Assembly: GCA_030698225.1 (NCBI GenBank)
Contig: JAUYNR010000012.1
Span: 1-64,000, forward strand
Origin: Oxalobacteraceae bacterium
GTDB taxonomy: Bacteria > Pseudomonadota > Gammaproteobacteria > Burkholderiales > Burkholderiaceae_D
DNA length: 64,000 bases
Direction of reading: 5' to 3'
Position numbers and translations under genes: made by a program. Positions 17,941-27,175 of this stretch are shown one piece after another. The notes beneath the pieces are model-generated. The model did no database searches. It saw only the letters and a list, made by a program, of their open reading frames with translations, and was not told the origin of the DNA. Within the stretch, counting starts at the first letter, position 1, and every line of letters begins with the position of its first letter.

Positions 17941-20900
17941 GCCAGCCCCGGCGCAGCAGAAGCCGCTTCCGACAGCGCCCAGACGTCGAGCATCGCATGT
18001 TCCAGGTCCGCTTGCGGGCTCAGATTGCTGGCGGCCAGGCCATTGCGCGCCAGCTTGCTGATCACCGCTTCGACTGCGCCATTCACATGGTCAGGCCGGG
18101 CAGCGGAGGACGGCATCGCGTGCAGCACCTGCGCCAACAGCCGCTGCTGCGTACGCCGCAATGCCTGCTGCGCATAGTCGCGCAACTGTCGCTGCGACTG
18201 GTTCTGCGGCGCATGCTTGAGGCCGCGCTCCAGCGCATCGATGCCGGCCTGCTGCCGCAAATGCATGCCAAGCTGCAGGAATTGCGCCAACGTCATGCCG
18301 GCCGGACGCGCTACCGACAGCGACGCGAACAGAAAGGCGGCCACGCTCTCGAGCGCCTTCACCGCGCGCGATGCCTGCGCAAAGGGCGCCGGCAATGTCG
18401 GATCAAGCTCTGTGTTGGCGCCGGACAGCAGTTGCGCCAGCATCTCCGGCTGGCTGAACAGGCGCACCAGTTCATTCAAGGCGCCGGCTGCCTGCAATTG
18501 CTGCGCCGGCACCGACAACACGCCTTCGATCATGGATTTTTGCAGCACCCGGGTATCGGCATCGACCGCGATCGACACCGCACGCGGCACTTCCAGCGCA
18601 TCGGCATCGAGCGCCTCGAACAACGGCGCCAGGTTCAGCGCCGACCATGCCTGCGCCCAGGCAGCGACCACCGCGGACTCTTCGACCTGATGGGCGCGCG
18701 ACAGATCGCCCACCAGCAGCGGACCGCAGCGGTTGACGATTTCATTGGCCAGCACGGTAGCCAGAATCGCGTTGGCCAGCGGGTGTTCCAGCGCATTGCG
18801 GGTGGCGACCAGCGCCGGCGGGAAATACGGTTTCAGGATCGCCTCGGCCCAGCTGTGGTCGGTCAGCGGCAAGGCTGCCAGATTGCGCTTGAAGCGGTTC
18901 TTCACATGGGCAATCACCACCGCCAGCTCCGGCGCGGTCAGGCAATAGCCCTCGGCCTTGCGACGCGCCAGTTCGACCGCAGTCGGCAGCTGTTCCAGCT
19001 CGCGCGACAACACGCCTTCTTGCTCCAGGCTGGCAATCAACGCCGCATAGCCATCCTGCACATCGGGATTGTGCTGCGCCTGCACCTCGCGCACCAGCAA
19101 ATGGGTTTGCAGCGTGTTGTCACGCAACACCAGCGCTTCGATGTCATCCGTCATCTGGTTCAGGATGCGGTTGCGTTCTGCTGCCGTCAGGGTGCCGGCA
19201 TTGACTTCGACGTCGAGCCAGATCTTCGCGTTGACTTCGTGATCCGAGCAATCGACACCGGCCGAATTATCGATCGCGTCGGTAAAGATGTGACCGCCCT
19301 GCAGCGCAAACTCGATCCGGCCGGCCTGGGTTGCGCCCAGATTGCCGCCCTCGGCGACCACCAGGCAGCGCAACTGATTGCCGTCGACGCGGATGTTGTC
19401 ATTGGCCCGGTCCCTGACTTGCGCATGCGTTTCGCTGGAAGCCTTGATGTAGGTGCCGATGCCGCCGTTGTAGAACAGGTCGACCGGCGCCAGCAAGATC
19501 GTATGCAGCAATTGCTCGGGCGTGACGCTGGTCGCGCTGGTGCCCAGCGCGGCGCGGGCTTCGGCTGACAATTCGATGCTGCGCGCGGAACGCGGCCAGA
19601 CCCCGCCGCCGCTTGAGATCAGCTGCTTGTTGTAATCTTCCCAGCTTGAGCGCGGCAGCGCGAACATGCGCTGCCGCTCTGCGAACGAGGCCGCGACATC
19701 CGGCGTCGGGTCGATGAAGATGTGGCGATGATCGAACGCCGCCACCAGCTTCAGCTGACGCGACAGCAGCACGCCGTTGCCGAACACGTCGCCCGACATG
19801 TCGCCGACCCCGACCATCGTGATCGGCGTGGTGTTCAGGTCGTGGTCCATCTCGTAGAAATGGCGCTTCACCGCTTCCCACGCACCCTTGGCGGTGATGC
19901 CCAGTTTCTTGTGGTCGTAACCGTTCGAGCCGCCGGAAGCGAACGCATCGCCGAGCCAGAAGCCGCGCTGCACCGCGATACCGTTGGCGATGTCGGAAAA
20001 CGTCGCAGTGCCCTTGTCGGCCGCCACCACCAGATACGGGTCGGCGTCGTCGTAACAGACGGTGTCTGCCGGCGCGATGATGTCGCCCAGCACACGGTTA
20101 TCGGTGATGTCGAGCAGGCCGCCGATGAACAGCCGGTACACGGCCTCGCCTTCGGCCGCGATGGTTTCGCGCGCCGCATCGTTCGGCATCATCTTGCAGA
20201 CGAAGCCGCCCTTGGCGCCGGCCGGCACGATGACCGCGTTCTTGACCATCTGCGCCTTGACCAGGCCCATCACTTCGGTACGGTAATCCTCCATCCGGTC
20301 GGACCAGCGCAGGCCGCCGCGGGCGACGGGTCCGCCGCGCAAGTGCACGCCTTCGAAGCGGCGCGAGAACACGAAAATCTCGCGGTAAGGGCGCGGCTCG
20401 GGCAACAGCGCCAGCTGGCTGCTGTCGAACTTGAGGATGATGGTGTCGCCTTTTTGCCGGTTCTGGAAATAGGTGGTGCGCAGCGTCGCCAGCATCAGGT
20501 CGGCCAGGCTGCGCAGGATTTCTTCGGTATCCGCGTGGTTGACGTCGGCCAGACCGGCCTTGAGCGCCGCCAGAGCGGCATTGCCGTCGGCGCGCCGGGC
20601 CGCGTCCAGCGCCGGATCGAAGCGCTGCAGGAAGGCGTTGACCAGAGCCTTGACATGGGCTGGCTGCTTCCTCAGGCAGTCGGCGATATACCGCACCGAA
20701 AAGCGGCTGCCGGCCTGACGCCAGTAGTTCATGTAGGCGCGCACCAGTTGCACTTCCCTGGCCCGCAAGCCGCCCTCGATCGCCAGCCCGTTCAGGCGGC
20801 CGTCTTCGGCTTCATCGTTAAACAGCGCTTCGAACAATTCCGCGGCCACCGGAGCGATCTGCGGCTGCACCAGTTTCGACGCGCTTTCCGCATCGATGGT

Positions 20901-22691
20901 CAGCGAGGTGACGAAAGAGCGCGTACCGTCGAGCGCAGTAATCGTATGCGTTTGCTCGCGGTCGATCACCACGCCGGCATTGTGCAGCGCCGGCAGGATC
21001 AGCGACAGCGACGGCACCTGATCGACCGAACACAGCCGTATCGTTGCGGACTCTGCAGCGCCCGGGGTGGTCTGCATCTCGATGCGCACCTTGACGCGCG
21101 TCGCATCGGGGTTGCGCAGCAGATCGGATAAATCGCGAAAAGCCACTTGCGGCGAGGTCGCCGCAATGAAATTCGGCGGTAGCTTGCTGCTGAACTTACG
21201 CAAGTCGTTGCGCAAAGCTGCATCCGGCACCGCATCGGCCAGCAGATCGAAATCGGCATACCAGCCATCCAGCACCGCCAGCAAAGGTTGCTGGATATCC
21301 TGTTCCAGATCGAGCGGCGATCTGGCCGCATTGGCGATCAGGTACAGCCGCGCCAAAGGGCCATCCGCCACCAGGGTTTGCGAGCGCACATCGGTGGCGC
21401 CGGAACTGGCAAGCAAGGCTTGCGACAGCGCTTCCGCGACCGCGGCGCTATAGCGCTCGCGCGGCAAATACACCAGCACATTCAAGTGACGGCCGTACAC
21501 GTCGCGCCGTGCAAACACCTTGGTGCGCGGCTGCTTGTACAAGGACACCACCGCACCGCAGACGCTGGCCAGCCATTCCGGCTCGGCTTCCAGCACTTCG
21601 GTACGCGGCAGCGAGTCCAGGATTTCCAGGAATTTCTCGGCCCGGAAGCCTTCCTGCCTGACGCCTGCCAGATTCAGCACCTTGGCAATCCGGCCCCGTG
21701 CAAACGGCAGGCGCGCCAGCGTGGTGGCGGTGGCGGCGCGGGTAAACAAGCCGACGAAGCAATGCTCGCCCAGAATCGTTCCCTGCGCATCGGTAGCGCG
21801 CACGCCGAAGAAGTCCAGCTGCTGGTCGCGGTGCAAGGTCGACTGGACGTCGGCCTTGACCACCGCCAGCGCATCGGTGCGCGCGGCCAGCGTCTGCGCA
21901 TCGCCGGGAATGTTTGCCAGGCAAGTGCCGTACACCGGATGCGCGACATCCTGCAACACGCCGATGCGGCTTGGCAGGTCGCGCGCCATCTCGCGCTCGC
22001 CGGGAATGACGCGGTAATACGCATAGCCGAACGGCTCGAAGCCTTCGTTTTTGGCCCACTCCATGAAAGCCGCCACCTCCTGCCCATCGGCACCGGCAGC
22101 GCTGGCGGCGACGCGCGACATGGCTTCGGCCAGAGCGGCCGCATCGCGCCGGACTGTCGCCGCGTCGGCCGCCACCATGCTGACGCTGGCGATCAAGTCC
22201 GCCAGCTCGGGGGCCGGCAATTCTTCGGACAACAGGCACAACACATGCGATTCCAGAGGATCGCCGTTGTTGATCGCCTGATCGACATGGATTACGCTGC
22301 CGTCTGCCGCGCGCCGCACCGACAGCACCGCATTCAGCACCGCGCGCACCGCAACGCGCTTCTTGCGCATCGCCATCACGATCGAATCGACCAGGTAAGG
22401 CATGTCCTGATTCAGGATCAGCAGCGCGGTCGCATAACCGCCGCGGCCGTCCGCATAGCGCAAGGAGGCGACCTGACAGCCGTCCCGGGACCGCTTGGCG
22501 GCCAGCGCAAAGCCGTCCACCAGCGCCGCAGCCAGGCTCTCCGGCGACATATCCGCCAGATCTTCCGCATCCAGCGCGTTCAGCCATGCCTGGATCAGGG
22601 GGTTTACCTGACTGCCGCGCCCGGCGCCGGTTGACGCGGCCTGCACAATATTCAGGGTTTTCGTACGCACATCCAGTGAGTCATTTTTCAT
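17937..22691 (-). CDS. gdh2: NAD-specific glutamate dehydrogenase, large (180 kDa) type
   Basis: A 1584-residue protein of the L_180 GDH class (Bac_GDH), which oxidatively deaminates glutamate to 2-oxoglutarate with NAD+. It has a long N-terminal regulatory region with ACT-like segments, then the catalytic core around HLRGGPVARGGLRWSDR, VPAGAKGGFVCK and VGVGDMSGDVFGNG, and a long C-terminal helical part. The start is the ATG at 22691, preceded by GGGAGA; a TTG 12 bases earlier is in frame but less likely. astE begins within its last codons. Cytoplasmic. The pairing suits growth on arginine as carbon and nitrogen source. Confidence 0.96.
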   Translation of the reverse strand: MKNDSLDVRTKTLNIVQAASTGAGRGSQVNPLIQAWLNALDAEDLADMSPESLAAALVDGFALAAKRSRDGCQVASLRYADGRGGYATALLILNQDMPYLVDSIVMAMRKKRVAVRAVLNAVLSVRRAADGSVIHVDQAINNGDPLESHVLCLLSEELPAPELADLIASVSMVAADAATVRRDAAALAEAMSRVAASAAGADGQEVAAFMEWAKNEGFEPFGYAYYRVIPGEREMARDLPSRIGVLQDVAHPVYGTCLANIPGDAQTLAARTDALAVVKADVQSTLHRDQQLDFFGVRATDAQGTILGEHCFVGLFTRAATATTLARLPFARGRIAKVLNLAGVRQEGFRAEKFLEILDSLPRTEVLEAEPEWLASVCGAVVSLYKQPRTKVFARRDVYGRHLNVLVYLPRERYSAAVAEALSQALLASSGATDVRSQTLVADGPLARLYLIANAARSPLDLEQDIQQPLLAVLDGWYADFDLLADAVPDAALRNDLRKFSSKLPPNFIAATSPQVAFRDLSDLLRNPDATRVKVRIEMQTTPGAAESATIRLCSVDQVPSLSLILPALHNAGVVIDREQTHTITALDGTRSFVTSLTIDAESASKLVQPQIAPVAAELFEALFNDEAEDGRLNGLAIEGGLRAREVQLVRAYMNYWRQAGSRFSVRYIADCLRKQPAHVKALVNAFLQRFDPALDAARRADGNAALAALKAGLADVNHADTEEILRSLADLMLATLRTTYFQNRQKGDTIILKFDSSQLALLPEPRPYREIFVFSRRFEGVHLRGGPVARGGLRWSDRMEDYRTEVMGLVKAQMVKNAVIVPAGAKGGFVCKMMPNDAARETIAAEGEAVYRLFIGGLLDITDNRVLGDIIAPADTVCYDDADPYLVVAADKGTATFSDIANGIAVQRGFWLGDAFASGGSNGYDHKKLGITAKGAWEAVKRHFYEMDHDLNTTPITMVGVGDMSGDVFGNGVLLSRQLKLVAAFDHRHIFIDPTPDVAASFAERQRMFALPRSSWEDYNKQLISSGGGVWPRSARSIELSAEARAALGTSATSVTPEQLLHTILLAPVDLFYNGGIGTYIKASSETHAQVRDRANDNIRVDGNQLRCLVVAEGGNLGATQAGRIEFALQGGHIFTDAIDNSAGVDCSDHEVNAKIWLDVEVNAGTLTAAERNRILNQMTDDIEALVLRDNTLQTHLLVREVQAQHNPDVQDGYAALIASLEQEGVLSRELEQLPTAVELARRKAEGYCLTAPELAVVIAHVKNRFKRNLAALPLTDHSWAEAILKPYFPPALVATRNALEHPLANAILATVLANEIVNRCGPLLVGDLSRAHQVEESAVVAAWAQAWSALNLAPLFEALDADALEVPRAVSIAVDADTRVLQKSMIEGVLSVPAQQLQAAGALNELVRLFSQPEMLAQLLSGANTELDPTLPAPFAQASRAVKALESVAAFLFASLSVARPAGMTLAQFLQLGMHLRQQAGIDALERGLKHAPQNQSQRQLRDYAQQALRRTQQRLLAQVLHAMPSSAARPDHVNGAVEAVISKLARNGLAASNLSPQADLEHAMLDVWALSEAASAAPGLA

Positions 22692-22950
22692 GGGGTCTCC
22701 CAAATTCAGTCGGGTAAGTGTGCGCCAAGCCCGTGATTGCAGCTTCTAGAGACGCGACATGGATTTACAGGAGTGCGGCACGGCGGCCCGTTAATGCGCC
22801 CGAAGGTCTGAACCGGACTGGATGGCGCCAACTTCAAGCCGGAAACAGCGCTTGTCTCGGGCAAATTGCCCGGCCCCTATGCAGTAATCTTTGTTCCTGC
22901 CGCTGCGTGCTGCACCAGCCGGCATTTTTGTCACTTCCTGGGGGAATTTA

Positions 22951-23454
22951 ATGAATAAATTATTGATCGCACTAACTTTGTCGGCAATCGGTTTTTCTGT
23001 TCAAGCAAGCGCTGCCGAGTCCTCGTCTCTTTACGTGATTAAGTCCGCAAATATCAACGCCTCGGCTGCGACTACCTGGAACAAACTTGCACGGTTTGGA
23101 GATTTGGGCGCCTGGCATCCTGCAGCCAAAAAAACCGAGATTGTTTCCGGGGCCGAAGGCAAGAAGGGCGCCAGGCGCGTCATAACTTTGCCCGATGGCG
23201 GCACGGTCAGCGAGGAATTGACTGCCTACGACGAAAACAATAAGAGCATGAGCTATATCATTACGGATGGCGTACTGCCAGTGACTGCCTACGCATCGAC
23301 CTTGCATGTCTACCCGAATGGCGCGGATAAATCGGTAGTGGTTTGGGAAGGGCGCTTTCAAGCGAAATCCGCATTTGATGACAATACGGCGTCCGATACC
23401 GTCAGTGGCGTCTACGATAGCGGCTTAAGCAATTTGAAAAAAATACTGGAGTGA
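22951..23454 (+). CDS. Secreted SRPBCC-fold protein
   Basis: A 167-residue protein with a signal peptide (about residues 1-22, ending ASAAE) followed by a START/SRPBCC-type domain. The domain shows NASAATTWNKLARFGDLGAWHP, then a GAEGKKGARRVITLPDGGTVSEEL strand pair, and a C-terminal helix DSGLSNLKKILE. These proteins bind hydrophobic ligands; the ligand here is unknown. GGGGGAATTTA precedes the ATG. It is divergent from gdh2 across 259 bases that hold both promoters. Periplasmic location is inferred from the signal peptide. Confidence 0.82.
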   Translation: MNKLLIALTLSAIGFSVQASAAESSSLYVIKSANINASAATTWNKLARFGDLGAWHPAAKKTEIVSGAEGKKGARRVITLPDGGTVSEELTAYDENNKSMSYIITDGVLPVTAYASTLHVYPNGADKSVVVWEGRFQAKSAFDDNTASDTVSGVYDSGLSNLKKILE

Positions 23455-23557
23455 TTTTCCAGGCGGTGCGGGCAAGACACGCGTGCCGGCTTGATGAACG
23501 TAACCGGATCGCGGCTCTTTGCCCTGCCGCAATGCCGCCTACTTGACGGAGTTCGCG

Positions 23558-24103
23558 ATGGCATTCTCGACGGATAAAAATATGCTGCAAAGAATACGCA
23601 CCGGCGCATTGGCCTGCCTCGCTTTTTCTATCGCTGTCGCGCATGCGCAGCCGACTGATAATGATGCTGTGGATGCCGGATCGGCTGAAAACGAGCTGAG
23701 CTATAGAGCGTACATTCACAGTAGCAAGCGCATCAAGTGCCTGTATGGCTATGTCGCCGACAAAACCGGCGACCATGCTGCTGCAATCGCAATATTCGAA
23801 GATTGCATTGCGCGCTGGAACGACGTTTATTCGATGATCTGGCTGGCCCAGATATACGAATCGGGAGTCGGCATCAAGCAGGATTTCGAGAAATCGACCG
23901 CGCTGTTGAAACGTGGGGCCTATGTCGATAATGAGTCCGGTTATTCGAGCCTGGCCCGTTACCATTACGGCGTTGCGCTGGCTGAAGGCCGGGGAACGCC
24001 GAAAAACAGGACAGAGGCTGAAATCTGGCTCAAAAAAGCCGCCGGCGAAGGCGTCAAAGATGCTGCGGAATACCTTGAAAACTTAAGCACTCGTCCAGAA
24101 TAA
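23558..24103 (+). CDS. Sel1/TPR-repeat exported protein
   Basis: A 181-residue protein with a likely signal peptide (hydrophobic about residues 16-30, ending AHAQ). It carries Sel1-like repeats: YSMIWLAQIYESGVGIKQDFEKS at about 90-112 and YHYGVALAEGRGTPKNRTEAEIWLKKAA at about 130-157. Sel1 repeats mediate protein-protein contact. GACGGAG lies before the ATG at 23558. It sits 29 bases upstream of the sensor kinase gene, in the same direction, so it may be part of the same signalling unit, which is inference from position only. Confidence 0.75.
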   Translation: MAFSTDKNMLQRIRTGALACLAFSIAVAHAQPTDNDAVDAGSAENELSYRAYIHSSKRIKCLYGYVADKTGDHAAAIAIFEDCIARWNDVYSMIWLAQIYESGVGIKQDFEKSTALLKRGAYVDNESGYSSLARYHYGVALAEGRGTPKNRTEAEIWLKKAAGEGVKDAAEYLENLSTRPE

Positions 24104-24131
24104 ACTGAACCGCAATCGGTACAATGCCGGC

Positions 24132-25508
24132 ATGAATCTGAAGCTCTATCTACTGCTGCGCATGGCGCTGGTGGCGATGCTCTGCTGGCTGTGCGTGTCG
24201 TTCTATCTGGTCGCCCGCTCCGGCCAGCAGATTGCCGAAACGATGGCCAGCGATGCCGACCAGATGCAGGAACTGCTCGAAATCGATCTGCAACGTCAGC
24301 ACATAACGTCATCGCCGGGCCCGCGCGTGCCGCAACTGCGGCAACTGGCCGGCCGTTTCCCCGAACCGTTCTGCCTGCGCTACGAGGCGATCGACGGCGT
24401 GATCACCGAAGATGGCTGCGGCCAGCCGCAAGCCGACGTCACGATGCCGCGCTGGCTGGCCGGCGTGCTGACCTGGGTCGGACGTCCGCCGGCTCTGATG
24501 CAGCGTGAAATCCATCTCTGGAAGTCCCAGCGCTTCGGCATCCTGACGATCGCGCCGGATCAGCCGCGTCTGCTGGCGCGTTACTGGAACACGCTGCGCG
24601 ACTTGCTGTGGCTGGCGGCGGTGACGGTGCTGGCGCTGGGCACGCTATCCTTCCTGGTCATCGATCGGGCCTTGCGGCCGACGCAGAAGATGGTGGCGGC
24701 GCTCGACCGGCTGGCGGCGCACGAAGGACAGCGCGACATCGTGGCGGTACCGGATTTGCCGCTGTTCCGGCCGCGCGAATTCGGCCAGATCGCGGCCGGA
24801 ATCAACCGGCTGTCGGCCCGGCTGGTGCAACTTTCCGCGGCCCGCACCGAACTGACGGCACGGCTGATCGGCGTGCAGGAGCAGGAGCGGCGCGAACTGG
24901 CGCACGACCTGCACGATGAATTCGGCCAGTGCGTGGCCGCACTGTCGGCCATCAGCGCAACGTTGAGAGATGCGGTAGCGCAACGCGAAGCGGTGACCGA
25001 GGACGATTTCGACCCGCTGGACCAGACCATAGAACGCATGCTTGGCGGCTTGCGCAGCCTGCTGCTGCGAATGAGCCCGCCGCTGCTGGAAAGCCGCAGC
25101 CTGACTTCGGCGCTGAACGATCTGGTAACCGGCTGGCAGGCCGGGCAGCATGGGACGTCGCAATTGCGCGTGCATATCGATGCCGAGGCCGATGCGCTGC
25201 TGTCGGATGAACAGGCTTTGTGCGCGTACCGGGTGGTGCAGGAGTGCCTCTGCAACATCGCCCGCCATGCGCGCGACAGCAGCGCGGTGCAAATTGACAT
25301 CCGGCGCGACGGCAAAATCCTTCTGATTCGCATCAGCAATCAACATTTTCAGCCATCGGGCCATGCACGGCCGCCGCGCGAAGGCGGCGGCATGGGCCTG
25401 CGGCTGCTGGCCGAGCGGCTGCATGCGCAGCGCGGACAGTTTACCGTCGAGGCAACGCCGGGCCGCTTCGCGGTACAAGCCAGCCTGCCGCTTTGCAAGG
25501 CAATCTGA
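24132..25508 (+). CDS. Membrane sensor histidine kinase, NarX/HisKA_3 type
   Basis: A 458-residue kinase. Membrane helices are at about residues 8-28 and 158-178, enclosing a periplasmic sensor loop of about 130 residues with no recognised domain. A HAMP-like segment follows, then the HisKA_3 dimerisation box ERRELAHDLHDEFGQ with the phospho-acceptor His at 261, and a HATPase domain with the CAYRVVQECLCNIARHA N-box and the GGGMGLRLLAERL G-box. It overlaps the response-regulator gene by one base. The stimulus cannot be inferred. Confidence 0.9.
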   Translation: MNLKLYLLLRMALVAMLCWLCVSFYLVARSGQQIAETMASDADQMQELLEIDLQRQHITSSPGPRVPQLRQLAGRFPEPFCLRYEAIDGVITEDGCGQPQADVTMPRWLAGVLTWVGRPPALMQREIHLWKSQRFGILTIAPDQPRLLARYWNTLRDLLWLAAVTVLALGTLSFLVIDRALRPTQKMVAALDRLAAHEGQRDIVAVPDLPLFRPREFGQIAAGINRLSARLVQLSAARTELTARLIGVQEQERRELAHDLHDEFGQCVAALSAISATLRDAVAQREAVTEDDFDPLDQTIERMLGGLRSLLLRMSPPLLESRSLTSALNDLVTGWQAGQHGTSQLRVHIDAEADALLSDEQALCAYRVVQECLCNIARHARDSSAVQIDIRRDGKILLIRISNQHFQPSGHARPPREGGGMGLRLLAERLHAQRGQFTVEATPGRFAVQASLPLCKAI

Positions 25509-26149
25509 TGCAACCGCCAATCCGCATCCTGCTGGCCGACGATCATGCGATCGTGCGGGCCGGTTACCGCCATCTGCTCGAACGGCAAGCCGGGCTGGAA
25601 GTGGTCGCCGAAACCGATAACGCGCAGGACGCCTATCTGCTGTACCGGAAACTGCAGCCGGATATTTTCATCACCGATATCAGCATGCCGGGCCCCAGCG
25701 GGCTGGACGCGATCAGGCGCGTGCTGCTCGTCGCTCCCGAGGCCCGGATCCTGGTCTTCAGCATGCATGTTTCGCCCGATTTTGCGCAAGCGGCCCTGCA
25801 AGCCGGGGCCAGCGGCTACATCACCAAGAGCAGTTCTCCCGATGTGCTGCTGCGCGCGATTCCGCAGGCGCTGGCAGGGCGCCAGACGCTGAGCCCCGAT
25901 ATCGCACAAATCCTGGCGCTGGCCAGGCTGTCCGGCGAAAAAACGCCGCTGCAGAAACTGACTCCGCGCGAATTCGACATCCTCTGCATGCTGATGTCCG
26001 CCCGCGATGCGGAGCAGATCGGCAGCGCGCTGCACCTGAGCGCAAAGACGGTGCAAAACCTGCACTATCAGATCAAGCACAAGCTCGGTGTCGGCAGCGA
26101 TATCGAACTGACCAAACTGGCGTTATCTTGGGGGCTCGGCGTGACGTAA
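25508..26149 (+). CDS. NarL/LuxR-family response regulator
   Basis: A 213-residue regulator. The receiver domain has the acidic pair D11-D12, phospho-acceptor D57 (FITDISMPG) and K107 (GYITKSS). A LuxR-type helix-turn-helix follows at about 145-205 (LTPREFDILCML, then LSAKTVQNLHYQIKHKLGV). It is translated with the kinase gene (TGATG overlap). The gene ends directly at a GTGAT pentanucleotide array, and its last codons look like degenerate repeat units. The target promoters are unknown. Confidence 0.92.
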   Translation: MQPPIRILLADDHAIVRAGYRHLLERQAGLEVVAETDNAQDAYLLYRKLQPDIFITDISMPGPSGLDAIRRVLLVAPEARILVFSMHVSPDFAQAALQAGASGYITKSSSPDVLLRAIPQALAGRQTLSPDIAQILALARLSGEKTPLQKLTPREFDILCMLMSARDAEQIGSALHLSAKTVQNLHYQIKHKLGVGSDIELTKLALSWGLGVT

Positions 26150-26230
26150 CGTGATGTGATGTGATGTGATGTGATGTGATGTGATGTGATGTGATGTGAT
26201 GTGATGTGATGTGATGTGATGTGATGTGAC
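26141..26230. repeat. GTGAT pentanucleotide microsatellite
   Basis: Fifteen exact GTGAT units occupy 26151-26225. They are preceded by two degenerate units (GTGAC GTAAC, which contain the response-regulator stop) and followed by GTGAC. Every reading frame through the array meets TGA, so it is non-coding and cannot extend the gene. It lies between convergent genes. Confidence 0.98.
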
Positions 26231-26277
26231 GTCGATTATCGCGCCGCAGGAGGCTGGTCCCGCCCCCTATCGTGCAG

Positions 26278-27042
26278 TTACTTCAACGCGCCCGACAAGA
26301 ATTTCTGCAGCCGCGCGCTTTGCGGGTTCGAGAGCACGGTGCGCGGATCGCCCTGCTCTTCGATCACGCCCTGGTGCACGAAAATCACCTTGTTGGAGAC
26401 GCCGCGGGCGAACTCCATCTCGTGCGTGACCACCATCATCGTGCGGCCTTCCTTGGCCAGGTTCTGCATCACGCGCAGCACTTCGACCACCAGTTCCGGG
26501 TCGAGCGCGGAAGTCGGCTCGTCGAACAGCATCACGTCCGGCTCCATCGCCAGCGCGCGCGCAATCGCGACCCGCTGCTGCTGGCCGCCCGACAGATGGG
26601 ACGGATAGTAATCCTCGCGCCCCTCGACGCCGACCTTGGCCAGATAGTGGCGGGCCCGGTCCATCGCCTCCTTCTTGGAAATTCCCAGCACATGGATCGG
26701 CGCTTCCATGATGTTTTCCAGCACCGTCATGTGCGACCACAGGTTGAAGTGCTGGAACACCATCGCCAGCTTGGAGCGCACCAATTGCAATTGCCGGGCG
26801 TCCGGACAATCGAGGTCGCCGCTCTTCTGGCGCACCAGCTTGAGTTCGTTGCCGTTGACGATGATGCGGCCTTCGGTCGGTTTTTCCAGCAGGTTGATGC
26901 AGCGCAGAAATGTGCTTTTCCCGGAACCGGAGGCACCTATGATGCTGATCACATCGCCCTTGGATGCCTGGACCGAGATGCCCTTAAGGACCTCATTCTG
27001 GCCGTAGCGCTTGTGCAGATTCTCGACAACTAACTGGGTCAT
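26278..27042 (-). CDS. aotP: Basic amino acid ABC transporter ATPase, AotP/HisP-like
   Basis: A 254-residue ABC ATPase. Walker [10 protein letters not shown] is at residues 36-44, followed by the Q-loop FQHFNLW, the signature LSGGQQQR and Walker [15 protein letters not shown], plus the switch His in VVTHEME. The residues after Walker A ([11 protein letters not shown]) and the inserted [12 protein letters not shown] segment are typical of the histidine/arginine/ornithine transporters. It is the last gene of the aotJQMOP-like set on the minus strand. A 133-base gap upstream contains a dispersed element with a 12-codon leader frame. In Pseudomonas argR follows here; this genome has the GTGAT array instead. 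Confidence 0.92.
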   Translation of the reverse strand: MTQLVVENLHKRYGQNEVLKGISVQASKGDVISIIGASGSGKSTFLRCINLLEKPTEGRIIVNGNELKLVRQKSGDLDCPDARQLQLVRSKLAMVFQHFNLWSHMTVLENIMEAPIHVLGISKKEAMDRARHYLAKVGVEGREDYYPSHLSGGQQQRVAIARALAMEPDVMLFDEPTSALDPELVVEVLRVMQNLAKEGRTMMVVTHEMEFARGVSNKVIFVHQGVIEEQGDPRTVLSNPQSARLQKFLSGALK

Positions 27043-27062
27043 GGTGGTTCCTAAACTGATGC

Positions 27063-27140
27063 TTAAAAATACTTATATATGTATTTTTAAAAAGTCAATA
27101 AAATTGTGCGGCAATGCCGGCATATTTATGCATACTCCTC
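27063..27140 (-). repeat. Dispersed intergenic element, copy 3
   Basis: Minus-strand orientation between aotO and aotP. GGAGTATG is at 27138-27131, CCGCA at 27111-27107, and an AAAAATAC...GTATTTTT palindrome at 27065-27088. Its ATG opens a 12-codon frame (MHKYAGIAAQFY, 27133-27095), positioned as a possible leader ORF before aotP. Confidence 0.6.
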
Positions 27141-27175
27141 ATATTCATGCATATCGCCGAATATTGGGCGGCATC

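Noticed and set aside
17997-22634. Long plus-strand frames antisense to gdh2 and astE (for example 17997-19568, 19722-21131, 21288-22634)
   Set aside because: All lie opposite a 1584-residue enzyme with clear motifs; their products are His/Arg/Gln-rich and show no domain.
26141-26230. GTGAT array as a CRISPR or iteron origin
   Set aside because: Units are 5 bases with no spacers; there are no cas or replication genes nearby.
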